43,670 nucleotides of DNA from CAYQAE01 sp964415445 [NCBI: uncultured archaeon] (GTDB taxonomy: Archaea > CAYQAE01), in the NCBI GenBank assembly GCA_964415445.1, contig CAYQAE010000006.1, positions 1-43,670 of the forward strand. Direction: 5' to 3'. Of this stretch, positions 14,484 through 23,430 are shown in pieces. The notes below the pieces were generated by a model. The model ran no database searches and was not told where the DNA came from. It saw only the letters and a list, made by a program, of their open reading frames with translations. Made by a program: the position numbers and the translations under genes. The stretch's first letter is position 1. Each line of letters starts with the position of its first letter.

Positions 14484-15539
14484 ATGAAAAAAAGAAAAGT
14501 AGGTGTTTTGGGTGCAACCGGTATGGTTGGACAAAGATTTATAGAATCTTTAGTAGGTCATCCTTGGTTTGATCTAACTTTATTGGCTGCATCATCCCGT
14601 AGTGCAGGCAAAAAGTATATTGATGCTGCAAAGTGGTATTTAAATTCAGAAATTCCTGCGGAAGTTTCAGAACAAAAAGTTGATTTATTGAATCCTAAAG
14701 AAATAGATGATGTAGATATTGTATTTTCTGCACTTCCTGCAAATATTGCAAAAGGCGTTGAAGATAAATTAGCTGAAAAAGGAATAGTTGTTGCAAGTAA
14801 TGCGTCTGCCTATAGGATGTATGAAGATATACCTCTAGTTATTCCTGAAGTAAATTCATCTCATTTGGATCTAATTGATATACAAAAGAAAAATAGAAAT
14901 TGGTCAGGATATATTGTTACTAATCCAAATTGTTCTACAATTGGCATGGTTTTATCACTTAAACCACTACATGATAAATTAAAGCTTAAAGATGTAAAAG
15001 TTGTAACTTTGCAAGCGGTATCTGGCGCTGGATATAGTGGAGTTAGCTCTATGGCTATAATTGACAATGTTATTCCTTATATAAGTAGTGAAGAAGAAAA
15101 GATGGAATCAGAAACGTTGAAATTATTTGGAAAATTAGAAGATGGGAAAATAAAAAATGCTGAGATGTCGGTAAGTGCCCTATGTAATAGAATTGCCGTG
15201 ATTGATGGCCATCTAGAGTCTGTTTTTGCAAAAACAGAGAAAAATTTTGATTTAGAAGAGGTAAAAAAGATATTTTCAGAATTTAAATCTGAACCACAAA
15301 AATTGAAATTACCTACAGCTCCAAAAAACCCAATTTATGTAAAAGAAGAAATAGATAGGCCTCAACCTAGATTTGATCGTTATATTGAAGGAGGGATGGC
15401 GGTATCTGTAGGAAGATTAAATAAATTGAAGCAAAATAATGAAATGAAATATGCGGTCTTATCTCACAATACTGTCAGAGGCGCTGCAGGAGCATCAATT
15501 TTGAATGCAGAAATGTTATGTGCCAAGAATTTAGTCTAA
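14484..15539 (+). CDS. asd: aspartate-semialdehyde dehydrogenase
   Basis: Reduces aspartyl phosphate to aspartate semialdehyde in the lysine, threonine and methionine pathway. The 351 residues belong to the archaeal/fungal-type branch: NADP-binding GATGMVGQRF (about 9-18), SSRSAG for phosphate contact (about 38-43), the catalytic cysteine in VTNPNCSTIGM (about 150), and QAVSGAGYSG (about 179-188). The active-site histidine lies in AVIDGHLESVF (about 240). The start is ATG 14484, preceded by GTGAT five bases away; the in-frame GTG is part of that site. No other amino-acid biosynthesis gene is adjacent. Confidence 0.94.
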   Translation: MKKRKVGVLGATGMVGQRFIESLVGHPWFDLTLLAASSRSAGKKYIDAAKWYLNSEIPAEVSEQKVDLLNPKEIDDVDIVFSALPANIAKGVEDKLAEKGIVVASNASAYRMYEDIPLVIPEVNSSHLDLIDIQKKNRNWSGYIVTNPNCSTIGMVLSLKPLHDKLKLKDVKVVTLQAVSGAGYSGVSSMAIIDNVIPYISSEEEKMESETLKLFGKLEDGKIKNAEMSVSALCNRIAVIDGHLESVFAKTEKNFDLEEVKKIFSEFKSEPQKLKLPTAPKNPIYVKEEIDRPQPRFDRYIEGGMAVSVGRLNKLKQNNEMKYAVLSHNTVRGAAGASILNAEMLCAKNLV

Positions 15540-15608
15540 ATTATCTACATTAGAAAATTTGGGAATAAATTTAAGAAAATTATTGCTAATTATATTTTGA
15601 AGATATAA

Positions 15609-16319
15609 ATGTCAATAGATTATTCTTATATTTTTTCACATGCATCAGCATCTTTAATCTCGTTTTTTATTTTTTTAATTTCATTTAGGATATATAAATA
15701 TACAGAAGGGGCTTCTAAAGCATATAGAGAATGGTATAGGGGCACATTTCTTATATTTACAGCATCAATGATATATTTATTTTTTGGACTTACTTTTGGG
15801 TGCAATGATACATCTATTAGTAATATAAATGAATTTCATAAGATTTTAGGTTTTACAGTAATGTCTTTTGGTTTTTTCTATCTGCCTTTGGGAATAATGT
15901 ATCTATCTAGAGATATAGGGGTAGGTGAGCTAAATAAACAGATAATAAAAAAAATTCAATTAGTTTTTTTTATGACAATATTGTTTGTTTCTTTGTTTTT
16001 AATGCTTCTATTACCATACTTTAAGATAATAAAGTTAGCTGGTATTTTATTTAATTCTTTATATGTGGGTATTTGGTTTTTAGGCATTTATTTTTTTAAT
16101 AAAGCTTATAGGCCTTTAAAGACGATGACCAAAAATAATTGTTGGTTATTTTTATATCTAGGGATGGTTGCTGAGTTAATAAAAGAAATTCTTAATTTAG
16201 CTTATTTTATTGTGGATACAGTTTTTATTTATTCCTTGATGTTGTTAGGGCAAATTATGATGATTATTTCTTTAGTTATAGGTTTTTTCAAAATTGCTAA
16301 AATGCTTGAAGTAATTTAA
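15609..16319 (+). CDS. seven-helix membrane protein, paralogue C
   Basis: A 236-residue membrane protein of the same family as the two genes at 4656-6135 on the other strand: IYKYTEGASKAY after helix 1 (about 30-41), YLPLGIMYLSRDIGVGELN in the middle (about 97-115), a KNNCWLFLYLG segment before the sixth helix, and a final GFFKIAKMLEVI. About seven hydrophobic helices are evident. The three share sequence, length and topology, so this is a dispersed member of a lineage-specific family. Function unknown. It follows asd by 69 bases but is probably separate. Confidence 0.7.
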   Translation: MSIDYSYIFSHASASLISFFIFLISFRIYKYTEGASKAYREWYRGTFLIFTASMIYLFFGLTFGCNDTSISNINEFHKILGFTVMSFGFFYLPLGIMYLSRDIGVGELNKQIIKKIQLVFFMTILFVSLFLMLLLPYFKIIKLAGILFNSLYVGIWFLGIYFFNKAYRPLKTMTKNNCWLFLYLGMVAELIKEILNLAYFIVDTVFIYSLMLLGQIMMIISLVIGFFKIAKMLEVI

Positions 16320-16836
16320 ACATTTTTATTGATATTCTGAATACCTTAATTCCAAAGTAAAAAAATTGCTTTCTCTATTTATTTTTGTGAATATTTAGAT
16401 CCTAAATTTTCAATTATCTCTTTTTTTGGAACTTCACGAAGTTTGTAATTGCTAATATAGTCTATAACTTCATTTTCTATATTTTTCATCAGATATCAAA
16501 ATTATGTGAATACTTAAAGAAAATAAACATGTTTACTACTTAAAGTACTTACTTTTTTTAAAACATTTAGTTTAAATAAATTAAAATCAATATAATATAT
16601 GATAATAATGCCTTTGGGATCGTTTTTCAAACGGGGTTTTTGAGGGGTCATTAACTGATTTATCAAAAAAGAAAAGAAATTCTGCTTTTGGTCATACTAA
16701 ATTTGATAAGTCAATCAATAAACTAAAAGATATAAACTTGAGCATGCACAGTTGAGTCTAAATCTTTTTTAAAAAATATCAACAAAAAATTATTAAATAT
16801 AATAGGATATTGTAGATTAATTGTAAAGGTGTTATT
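16320..16836. other. 517-base stretch with no confident gene
   Basis: AT-rich region between paralogue C and the 16.84 kb gene. A 36-codon minus-strand frame (16379-16489) is listed separately. Around 16600-16760 one plus-strand frame without a start codon reads protein-like (DLSKKKRNSAFGHTKFDKS) and ends in TGA at about 16755, directly after an upstream TAA. It may be the decayed end of a former gene. TTTAAATAAATT near 16571 resembles a promoter. I see no tRNA, box C/D or CRISPR structure. Confidence 0.4.
16379..16489 (-). CDS. possible 36-aa protein
   Basis: A minus-strand frame from ATG 16489 to TAA 16379-16381. The product is charged and helix-prone (YISNYKLREVPKKEIIENLG), somewhat like a truncated helix-turn-helix. 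There is no Shine-Dalgarno site and no conserved motif. It may be a small gene, a relic or chance; I include it because the residue composition is more protein-like than usual for random AT-rich frames. Confidence 0.25.
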   Translation of the reverse strand: MKNIENEVIDYISNYKLREVPKKEIIENLGSKYSQK

Positions 16837-17235
16837 ATGGGTGTAAATACTTTTTCTGGCCTTGGTTCAAAAATGCATGAGTTTGTTCAAGGAGTAGAAT
16901 ATGAACTTCAAGCTCGAGATGCCAAAATTAAGAAAAGGGTACAAATACATGATGGAGTAAGAATAGAAGCAAAAACAGGCATAATGAACAAAAGCAAGTC
17001 AGAAATTAGAGCAATTGGAAATGATATTCAATATACTTATGGTTCTGGTTTAAATGTAGGTATATTATCAATATTGTGTATTTTTTTCTTTACTTTGATT
17101 GCAGTTTTGTGGTATTTTGTCAAAAAAGGATCAGCAGAGGATATTGCACAAAGCGCAGGACAAGCCGCAGCAACTAGAATTTCACAATATAGTGGTCAAC
17201 AACAGCAACCACCACAACAAGGAATGAATTATTAA
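16837..17235 (+). CDS. single-pass membrane protein with cytosolic N-domain, unknown function
   Basis: 132 residues. Residues 1-70 are soluble and charged, with a repeated basic pattern (RDAKIKKRVQIHDGVRIEAK). One membrane helix occupies about 75-95 (ILSILCIFFFTLIAVLWYFV). The short tail is Gln/Pro-rich (GQQQQPPQQG). With no signal peptide and one late hydrophobic segment, it probably sits in the membrane with the N-domain inside. I do not recognise the family. The ATG is preceded by AAGGTG at good spacing. A DUF2085 membrane-protein gene follows 22 bases on. Confidence 0.65.
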   Translation: MGVNTFSGLGSKMHEFVQGVEYELQARDAKIKKRVQIHDGVRIEAKTGIMNKSKSEIRAIGNDIQYTYGSGLNVGILSILCIFFFTLIAVLWYFVKKGSAEDIAQSAGQAAATRISQYSGQQQQPPQQGMNY

Positions 17236-17257
17236 TTCTTCCCTTCTTTTTTTATTT

Positions 17258-17740
17258 ATGAGTTCAATGTCAGATGAGCTAAAATTTCTTCTTTTTTCTC
17301 ATCACCCAAAATGTAGAAAATTTGAAAATCATACAATTACTATTTTAGGCTTAGATTTATGTATTGGTTGTTTGGCGTTTTATCCTACATTTTTAATTGT
17401 CTTTATTACTTTGTTTTTTAATTTAATTGAGATAGATTATCAAAACCTTATTTTTTTAGGATTAATACAAAGTTCTATTCTTTTGTTTAATTTTTTGAAT
17501 CAATTTAGAACTAAATTAACTAAATTTCTCTCAAAAATGATACTAGGTAGTGGTCTAGCGTTTGTAGCAGTTGGGATATTAAATTTAGCTTATTTTGAAT
17601 TAAAAATAATACTTTTGACCATATCGTTTTCTATATTGGTATTTCTAAATTTTTTAAGAGTAAAAAAAATGATGAGAATCTGCAAAAACTGCAAACAAAA
17701 ATATACAGAAGGTTGTGATGTGGATTTTGTCATAGATTAA
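17258..17740 (+). CDS. DUF2085 family membrane protein
   Basis: 160 residues. The N-terminus carries the DUF2085 hallmark: FLLFSHHPKCRKF (about 10-22), then GLDLCIGCLAFYPTF (about 31-45), with His, Cys and a C-x2-C pair that could bind a metal or cofactor at the membrane face. About four hydrophobic helices follow (33-55, 62-80, 90-112, 115-135). It ends with CKNCKQKYTEGC, a further cysteine set. The family function is unknown. The preceding single-pass membrane gene lies just upstream, so they may be co-transcribed. Confidence 0.75.
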   Translation: MSSMSDELKFLLFSHHPKCRKFENHTITILGLDLCIGCLAFYPTFLIVFITLFFNLIEIDYQNLIFLGLIQSSILLFNFLNQFRTKLTKFLSKMILGSGLAFVAVGILNLAYFELKIILLTISFSILVFLNFLRVKKMMRICKNCKQKYTEGCDVDFVID

Positions 17741-17761
17741 ATTCGGGTTTAGATAATAATT

Positions 17762-18079
17762 TTAATCCGATTTTGTAGATTCTTCAATCCAATCAAAAAA
17801 ATCTTTATTTCCTCTCTCTATTGGAATTTCTAAAATAGCAGGGACATCATAGCTATGCAATTCTTTTGTTTTTTTAACAACTTCTTCAACTAATTTTTTT
17901 TTAGTCTTTATAAGTAATATCGATTCTTGATCTTCTTGAGCTTTTCCTTTCCAAAAAAATATTGATTTCATAGAAGGTATAATATTAGCACAAGCTGCTA
18001 ATCTCTCTTCTACTAATTTTTTTGCAATTTTTTTACTCTCATCTTCAGATGAGGTAGTAATGTAGATTATAGAATACAT
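17762..18079 (-). CDS. cutA: CutA1 divalent-ion tolerance protein
   Basis: A 105-residue trimeric PII-like protein of the CutA1 family, linked to copper or divalent-ion tolerance in bacteria; its precise role in archaea is unclear. Signatures: IIYITTSSEDESKKIAKKLV (about 4-23), the RLAACANIIP segment (about 27-36), SIFFWKGK (about 39-46), ESILLIKT (about 52-59), and HSYDVPAILEIPI (about 75-87). Length is typical. It is transcribed toward the DUF2085 gene and lies 70 bases past the next minus-strand gene. Confidence 0.92.
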   Translation of the reverse strand: MYSIIYITTSSEDESKKIAKKLVEERLAACANIIPSMKSIFFWKGKAQEDQESILLIKTKKKLVEEVVKKTKELHSYDVPAILEIPIERGNKDFFDWIEESTKSD

Positions 18080-18148
18080 AATTGTTCACATATAGATAAG
18101 GTGATTTAAATATTAGTTTTCAGATGAGTACTAATAATTATTTCAATA

Positions 18149-18358
18149 TTATTTATCTATTAATCTAGCCCGAGCTAGCAGAAGATGTGCACATTTTATG
18201 GCTTGATCTTTAGTTAAATATAGATCAGATGCTTCTTTTGGATCTATTTTTATAATAACTTTTTTATTTTCGACTTTAATTATTAAATTTCTTGCTCTAT
18301 CATCTACTTTGGGCAGAGATAGCTTATCTCCTTCTAAAATTTTATTTATAGATACCAT
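18149..18358 (-). CDS. small conserved-looking protein, 69 aa, unknown
   Basis: Unrecognised. The product alternates beta-prone segments (ARNLIIKVENKKVIIKIDP) with a C-terminal amphipathic helix (KDQAIKCAHLLLARARLI). No membrane segment. ATG 18358 is preferred; an in-frame TTG at 18367 would overlap the upstream stop codon. The gene lies six bases after the pyruvate-kinase-C-like gene on the same strand and is very likely co-transcribed with it. Confidence 0.6.
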   Translation of the reverse strand: MVSINKILEGDKLSLPKVDDRARNLIIKVENKKVIIKIDPKEASDLYLTKDQAIKCAHLLLARARLIDK

Positions 18359-18363
18359 TAATG

Positions 18364-18921
18364 TCAACTCAGATTAGGTTTACAAATAATTTCATGAATC
18401 TTAATCTCAAATAACCTACTTATATCTTTTGGAGTAATTAATATTGCAGTATCTGCACCTCGATTTGTCCCACCTATACTTATTACTTTTTTATTGGTGG
18501 GAATTAGGCCACAATCTGCTGCCATAATTGCAATCTCAACTGCAACTTTCACACCTTGTGAGAATGTTCTATAAACTTTGGAAACTATATCCATCTGAGA
18601 AAATCCTACAGATCTAAAAGCTCGACCAACTGTAGTAAAAACATCTGTGTTTATTAGAGCTTTTGCGCCGTTTTTTTCAATTTTGTTAATTATATCTTGA
18701 TCTAAGCATTGTTTGCCTTCACCTTTAAATCCATACTGGTGCAAGACACAAATTAAATTTTCAAACTTCTTTGAAGCTAAAAGCGCAGTATCTCCATAAG
18801 TTGTAGCTATCAAAATTTGATCAATATTATTTTCTTTTTTATATTTTTCAACTAATTCCAATGTCTTTTGAGTATTTTCTTCTCCTGCTCTCTCAAAATA
18901 TATCACGTTTCTCTCAACCAA
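18364..18921 (-). CDS. pyruvate kinase C-terminal-domain-like protein
   Basis: 185 residues consisting only of the alpha/beta domain found at the C-terminus of pyruvate kinase, with no catalytic barrel. Segments: NTQKTLELVEKYKKEN (about 16-31), ILIATTYGDTALLASKKF (about 36-53), and VEIAIMAADCGLIPTNKKVISIGGTNRGADTAIL (in the region 128-161). Stand-alone copies are common in archaea; they may bind a small ligand, but no reaction is established. Translation starts at TTG 18921, supported by GAGGGAT at good spacing; no in-frame ATG exists. It lies 11 bases after gltX. Confidence 0.78.
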   Translation of the reverse strand: MVERNVIYFERAGEENTQKTLELVEKYKKENNIDQILIATTYGDTALLASKKFENLICVLHQYGFKGEGKQCLDQDIINKIEKNGAKALINTDVFTTVGRAFRSVGFSQMDIVSKVYRTFSQGVKVAVEIAIMAADCGLIPTNKKVISIGGTNRGADTAILITPKDISRLFEIKIHEIICKPNLS

Positions 18922-18932
18922 TTCATATCCCT

Positions 18933-20570
18933 CTAATTATGTGCATAATAAAATATAATTTTGTCATCTTTAATTTTATCTAATTTTGCGAATCCAAATC
19001 TAACTAATTGAATTATATCTCCTTTTTTTAATTTTTTGATATCACTCTCACCAAAACCAGATATAATATTTCCGTCTGGCATAACTACATCTATATTAAT
19101 CGGATTTACTACCCATTGGATTTTTTGTAAATTTTTATGATCAATATTTTCCAAAATTTTAGGTTCTCTATCTAATTTAAGGGAGATTAAATCTTTTAGA
19201 CGTATATTTTTTCCTTTATATTTTTTATAATCATCTTCTGATATATAAATAGGTCCATCTAAATTTATGCTGCGAGTTTTATCTCGATCTGGATGATATT
19301 TTAATTCAACAGTTTTTTGCCTCAATTTTAAATTTAACTTATAGGGATTTAAGACAAAATGATATCTATCTACATTCTCATCCAGTATTTTTCGATTAAT
19401 TGATGCTAAATTTTCAATTGATACATCTATATCTGATTTTTTTAATCCTAAACTTTTTATAAATTCATATATAGCTTTTTTTGTAACTCCTCGTCTTCTG
19501 AAAGCCATCAAAGTAGCTAGGCGAGGATCAGACCACCCCTCTAGTTCACCTGATTCAATCATTTTTTTGGCTTGTGAGGTGCTTTTTATCCCTCTAACTT
19601 TTAATTTTCCATTTAGAAGGCTTTTAGGATATTTCCATTTAAAATAATTGTAGATGTATTTTTGTCTAGCTTCTGCAACATTTAGGTCAATTCCACGGAT
19701 AATATGAGTTATTTTAAATTCGTGATCATCGATTGCTGATGCAAAATTATAAAGTGGCCATACTTTAGCTTCTTTATAAGGATGAATTGGATTATCCACA
19801 ATTCTAAAAGCAGGCCAATCACGAACTGCAGGATTTTTATGAGTTAAGTCTGTTTTTATCCTCAAAATTGCATCTCCTTCTTTGTATTGAGAAAACATCT
19901 TATTCCATCTATCAATTTGCACAGATGGAGTTAAGTCTCTACATTTGCATCCCTTTTTTTTGCGGATTAACTCTCTCCAATTCTGTGTATTACAATCACA
20001 AACATAAGCTTTGCCCATTTTAATTAATTTTTTAGCATAATCGTAGTATATATCTAATCTTTGAGCTGCTTTTACAATTACTTTGGGTTCTATCTCAAGC
20101 CAAGTTATATCTTCTTGTATCCATCTATAAGCCTCTTTTTGTGGAACTTTGTTTTTAGGATCAGTATCATCAAATCTTAATATCAATTCACCTTTATATT
20201 TTTGAATATAGAACCAATTAAGAAGTAAAGTTCGCGAGTGTCCCAAAGAGAGAGGTCCATTTGGATTTGGTGCAAATCGCATTTTCAAATTTTTAGTATT
20301 TTTAATCTCAGGTAGAGTTTGTGACTTTTTTTCTTTTTTCTCCAAAAGTGAGGAATATTTTTTCTTTATTATTGATTTTTGCTTATATAGTGGAATTGAT
20401 TCCACTTCTTTTTTTATTCTTTGAATTATTTCCATAGTCTTTTTTGGTTTATTTTTAACTTCAGGAATTTCAGAAATTAATTTTCCCATAACAGATCCAG
20501 GATTTACTTTTCCTCCGTATTGTGAGGCATTAAAAAGAGCAAATTTATAGATTAAATCTTCTAATGACAT
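18933..20570 (-). CDS. gltX: archaeal glutamyl-tRNA synthetase
   Basis: Class I synthetase that charges tRNA-Glu; in archaea it also misacylates tRNA-Gln for later amidation. The 545 residues have an archaeal N-terminal helical extension of about 90 residues, then RFAPNPNGPLSLGHSRT (HIGH motif, about 93-109). A catalytic core with CDCN and CKC cysteines that could hold zinc (about 190-220) follows. The KMSKS counterpart is STSQAKKMIESG (about 333-344), near WSDPRLATLMAFRRRG, as in other archaeal GluRS. The C-terminus is the beta-barrel anticodon domain shared with GlnRS. It begins three bases after fni in the same operon. Confidence 0.94.
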   Translation of the reverse strand: MSLEDLIYKFALFNASQYGGKVNPGSVMGKLISEIPEVKNKPKKTMEIIQRIKKEVESIPLYKQKSIIKKKYSSLLEKKEKKSQTLPEIKNTKNLKMRFAPNPNGPLSLGHSRTLLLNWFYIQKYKGELILRFDDTDPKNKVPQKEAYRWIQEDITWLEIEPKVIVKAAQRLDIYYDYAKKLIKMGKAYVCDCNTQNWRELIRKKKGCKCRDLTPSVQIDRWNKMFSQYKEGDAILRIKTDLTHKNPAVRDWPAFRIVDNPIHPYKEAKVWPLYNFASAIDDHEFKITHIIRGIDLNVAEARQKYIYNYFKWKYPKSLLNGKLKVRGIKSTSQAKKMIESGELEGWSDPRLATLMAFRRRGVTKKAIYEFIKSLGLKKSDIDVSIENLASINRKILDENVDRYHFVLNPYKLNLKLRQKTVELKYHPDRDKTRSINLDGPIYISEDDYKKYKGKNIRLKDLISLKLDREPKILENIDHKNLQKIQWVVNPINIDVVMPDGNIISGFGESDIKKLKKGDIIQLVRFGFAKLDKIKDDKIIFYYAHN

Positions 20571-20573
20571 AAT

Positions 20574-21686
20574 TTAGGACCTATTTGCATAAATTGAAGT
20601 ATCAAATCCACGTAGCTTTAGCCATTTGGCAGTATCTTTTAAAATTACTAAATTGATTTTCTTCAACTGAGTAATGTTTGTTTTTCCACATAAGGTCATA
20701 GTATATTTTAGCTCATCTATTAGTTGATTTAGTGTATTTTTAAGTGGTTTTTGACCTTTTTTTGCAGAATTTAGAATAAAACCAGCTATTGCAGATAAAT
20801 CTGCACCTAAAGCTATTGATTTTGCAATATCTAGGCCTGATTTTATCCCACCAGTTGAGATTAAAGTCATTTTATCTGATATTGAATTTTTGCACTCTAC
20901 TAAACTAACTGCAGTAGGTATTCCCCAATCCCAAAAAGTTTTACCTAAATTAGCATAATTTGTATGATGTTGTGTTTTTGCACGGTAGTGCTCTACCGCA
21001 GCCCAAGATGTACCGCCTAGGCCACCTACATCAATTGCATCTATATTTAGATTGTCTAATTTTTTTGCAACTTCCCTTGAAATTCCAGATCCAACTTCTT
21101 TTATAATAATTGGGATATCAATGTTTTTTGCGATATCTGAGATTGCTTGATATACGCCTCTAAATTTTCTATCTCCTTCAGGCTGAATTAGCTCTTGGAG
21201 AGTGTTACAATGTATTGCCATAGCATTAGCATCTATCATCTCAATTGATTTTTCAACTATGTCTAGTCCATCTTCAATAATTTGTGAGATACCTACATTA
21301 CCGACTAAATAGGCTTCAGGTGCGGTATTTCTTACAATTTTGTAAGTTTCTCTTAAATCTTTGTTTTCAATCGCTGCACGTTGGGATCCAATTCCAATTG
21401 GAATATTTAAATCTTGGGCGACATTAGCAATATTTTGATTTATTTTTTTGGTAGATGAATGTCCACCAGTGATAGCTGCAAACATCAGGGGATAGTCTAT
21501 TTTTGTATTTAGAAAATTAATTTGGGTGGAAATTTCATCAAAATCAACTTCAGGGATAGCATTATGAATTAAATTTATATCATCAAAACCAGATGAAATA
21601 TTTGAATTTACATTATATTTAGTACAAATTTCTATATGGTCTTCTTTTCTCAATTGAGTTTTTGTATTATTTGATTTATTTTTCAT
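20574..21686 (-). CDS. fni: type II isopentenyl-diphosphate isomerase
   Basis: FMN- and NADPH-dependent enzyme that interconverts IPP and DMAPP, supplying precursors for archaeal ether lipids. The 370 residues show RKEDHIEIC (about 14-22), FAAITGGHSSTKKIN (about 69-83), GIGSQRAA (about 97-104), VGNVGISQI (about 127-135), a glutamine/glutamate-rich IHCNTLQELIQPEGDR (about 158-173), IIKEVGSGIS (about 194-203), DVGGLGGTSW (about 219-228) for FMN phosphate binding, and STGGIKSGLD (about 277-286). Length is typical. It is followed three bases later by gltX. Confidence 0.94.
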   Translation of the reverse strand: MKNKSNNTKTQLRKEDHIEICTKYNVNSNISSGFDDINLIHNAIPEVDFDEISTQINFLNTKIDYPLMFAAITGGHSSTKKINQNIANVAQDLNIPIGIGSQRAAIENKDLRETYKIVRNTAPEAYLVGNVGISQIIEDGLDIVEKSIEMIDANAMAIHCNTLQELIQPEGDRKFRGVYQAISDIAKNIDIPIIIKEVGSGISREVAKKLDNLNIDAIDVGGLGGTSWAAVEHYRAKTQHHTNYANLGKTFWDWGIPTAVSLVECKNSISDKMTLISTGGIKSGLDIAKSIALGADLSAIAGFILNSAKKGQKPLKNTLNQLIDELKYTMTLCGKTNITQLKKINLVILKDTAKWLKLRGFDTSIYANRS

Positions 21687-21760
21687 AGAAATTAATTATA
21701 AAAAAATAGATTTTTACATTTTTCAATTTAGTTGGAATAGATAATTAGAATATTTTATGA

Positions 21761-23209
21761 TTATGGAATTAAATCTTCTATATCATCAAAATTGGGTTGA
21801 TAATCTTCTTCTGTGGATTCATATTTATCTTCGAAAGATTTAGAAATATTTTCTTGATTTTTAATATCGGGTTGATAATCTTCTTTTGTTAAATTCATTT
21901 CTTCCCAACTTTTTTCTATATCTGGCTGTAAATCTTTTTCACCTAATTCATTTTTTGCATCATCGTTCAAATCTTTTATGAATTCGTTTTTTTCGCCTTC
22001 AGCTAAACTTTCTATAAGTTCACTAAATGTTATATCCCCTTGTTGGTAATTTTCGAATAATTCAGCTAAGTTGTTGATTTTTTCTTCATCAATATTATAA
22101 CTCCCATCTTCATTTCGAGTTATTATACCTTTTTCATCGTCTAATATGTATGGATCATTTCCTTCTTTTGAATTAAATAATAGTTTTGGCCCTTTATTAT
22201 TATCTCCATCCTTTTCTGGATCTGAATCATTATCAAGGGCATCATCATTTCCATCTCCGTCAACATCTGAATCCTTTTCAAAATAATCAGATAAATCAAC
22301 ATTAAATGCTTCTCCTATATTTTCAAAATAATTTTGTATACCTCTTAATCCATCACCATCTGGATCTGATTTCAAATTTACAAATAAATAATTAAAATAA
22401 GATTCTATTGTCATTATTTTAGCTAGAGGCAGATTAATTTTTTTATCTGTAAAATTAATATTCGTTGTAGATAGATTATTAATTCCATCAATAGATATAT
22501 TTGGGTCAAAGATTTTTTCAATATCCTCTATAAACTTATTTATATCTAAATTTTGAAAGTTATTTTCGTCTTTTGTAGAATCTTCAATCTTTATTTCATT
22601 GTTAAAATTGACTTTTTCAGGATTATTTTTTGGATCATTATAACTATCTGTAAATATTCTATCAATTTCATTAAAAGCCAATTCAATTTGGTTTTTCAAA
22701 TTATCTAGGTCAAAATTAAGTCCTCCGTCCTTTATTTCAATTTGTAAATATTCTAGATCGGTGCTTAATGTCTCTAAATTTATATTTTCTAGTTCATCTA
22801 CTTTATCAGATATTATTTTTTCCAAAAACTCAGCTTTTAATTTGATGAAATTTTTATCAACATTATTAAGCATCCTTCCAAGCATTTCATAGAACGGAGG
22901 TCTTTTTTCATAAGCGACGGGTTCTTTAATATCATTTTTAGAACCAAATGTTTCTTCTTTTTCTTTAATTGTTAATTTTTCATTTTGGTTTATTTTTGGT
23001 TCTTTTATAATATTTAATGCTATTTTAATATATCTCTCCGCTAAATTATCTTTGGCTTCTTTAAAGTTTTCTAACTGATTGGAAGATTCAGGTAAAAGAT
23101 TTTCTATTAATTTATCTAAAGAAGAATCAACTCTGTCTATATCAAGATAATTGCTTGTACTTTTATTTTGCGGCTCAACTATTGGAGGCCCTTCTTGTCC
23201 GTTTGCCAT
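21761..23209 (-). CDS. acidic protein with Asp-rich calcium-type repeats, unknown function
   Basis: 482 residues, extremely acidic. No signal peptide or membrane helix is visible. Residues about 285-335 hold DPDGDGLRGIQNYFE and a run with DSDVDGDGNDDALDNDSDPEKDGDN split across two motifs, the DxDxDG pattern of thrombospondin-type-3 or dockerin-like calcium loops. The C-terminal about 70 residues repeat a short motif: LQPDIEKS, then EDYQPDIKN, then EDYQPNFDD. The rest is helical and low-complexity. It lies between ipk and fni but is separated from ipk by 220 bases with a probable promoter. I do not recognise the family. Confidence 0.7.
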   Translation of the reverse strand: MANGQEGPPIVEPQNKSTSNYLDIDRVDSSLDKLIENLLPESSNQLENFKEAKDNLAERYIKIALNIIKEPKINQNEKLTIKEKEETFGSKNDIKEPVAYEKRPPFYEMLGRMLNNVDKNFIKLKAEFLEKIISDKVDELENINLETLSTDLEYLQIEIKDGGLNFDLDNLKNQIELAFNEIDRIFTDSYNDPKNNPEKVNFNNEIKIEDSTKDENNFQNLDINKFIEDIEKIFDPNISIDGINNLSTTNINFTDKKINLPLAKIMTIESYFNYLFVNLKSDPDGDGLRGIQNYFENIGEAFNVDLSDYFEKDSDVDGDGNDDALDNDSDPEKDGDNNKGPKLLFNSKEGNDPYILDDEKGIITRNEDGSYNIDEEKINNLAELFENYQQGDITFSELIESLAEGEKNEFIKDLNDDAKNELGEKDLQPDIEKSWEEMNLTKEDYQPDIKNQENISKSFEDKYESTEEDYQPNFDDIEDLIP

Positions 23210-23430
23210 ATATTCTAACCTCTCATCTAATTATATTTAATATCATGAATTCTAAACCATTAGTTTAACTTATAGAGACTTTTATTAATTCCTAATACGA
23301 CCTCTCTACTAATAATATATTAAATTTGAAATATATAAACCTTTGCAAGTCAAAATAAAATGATTAAAATTCCCTATTTTTTTAAAAAAAGATATATTTA
23401 ACTTTATTTAATATAAAAAAACAATAATTT

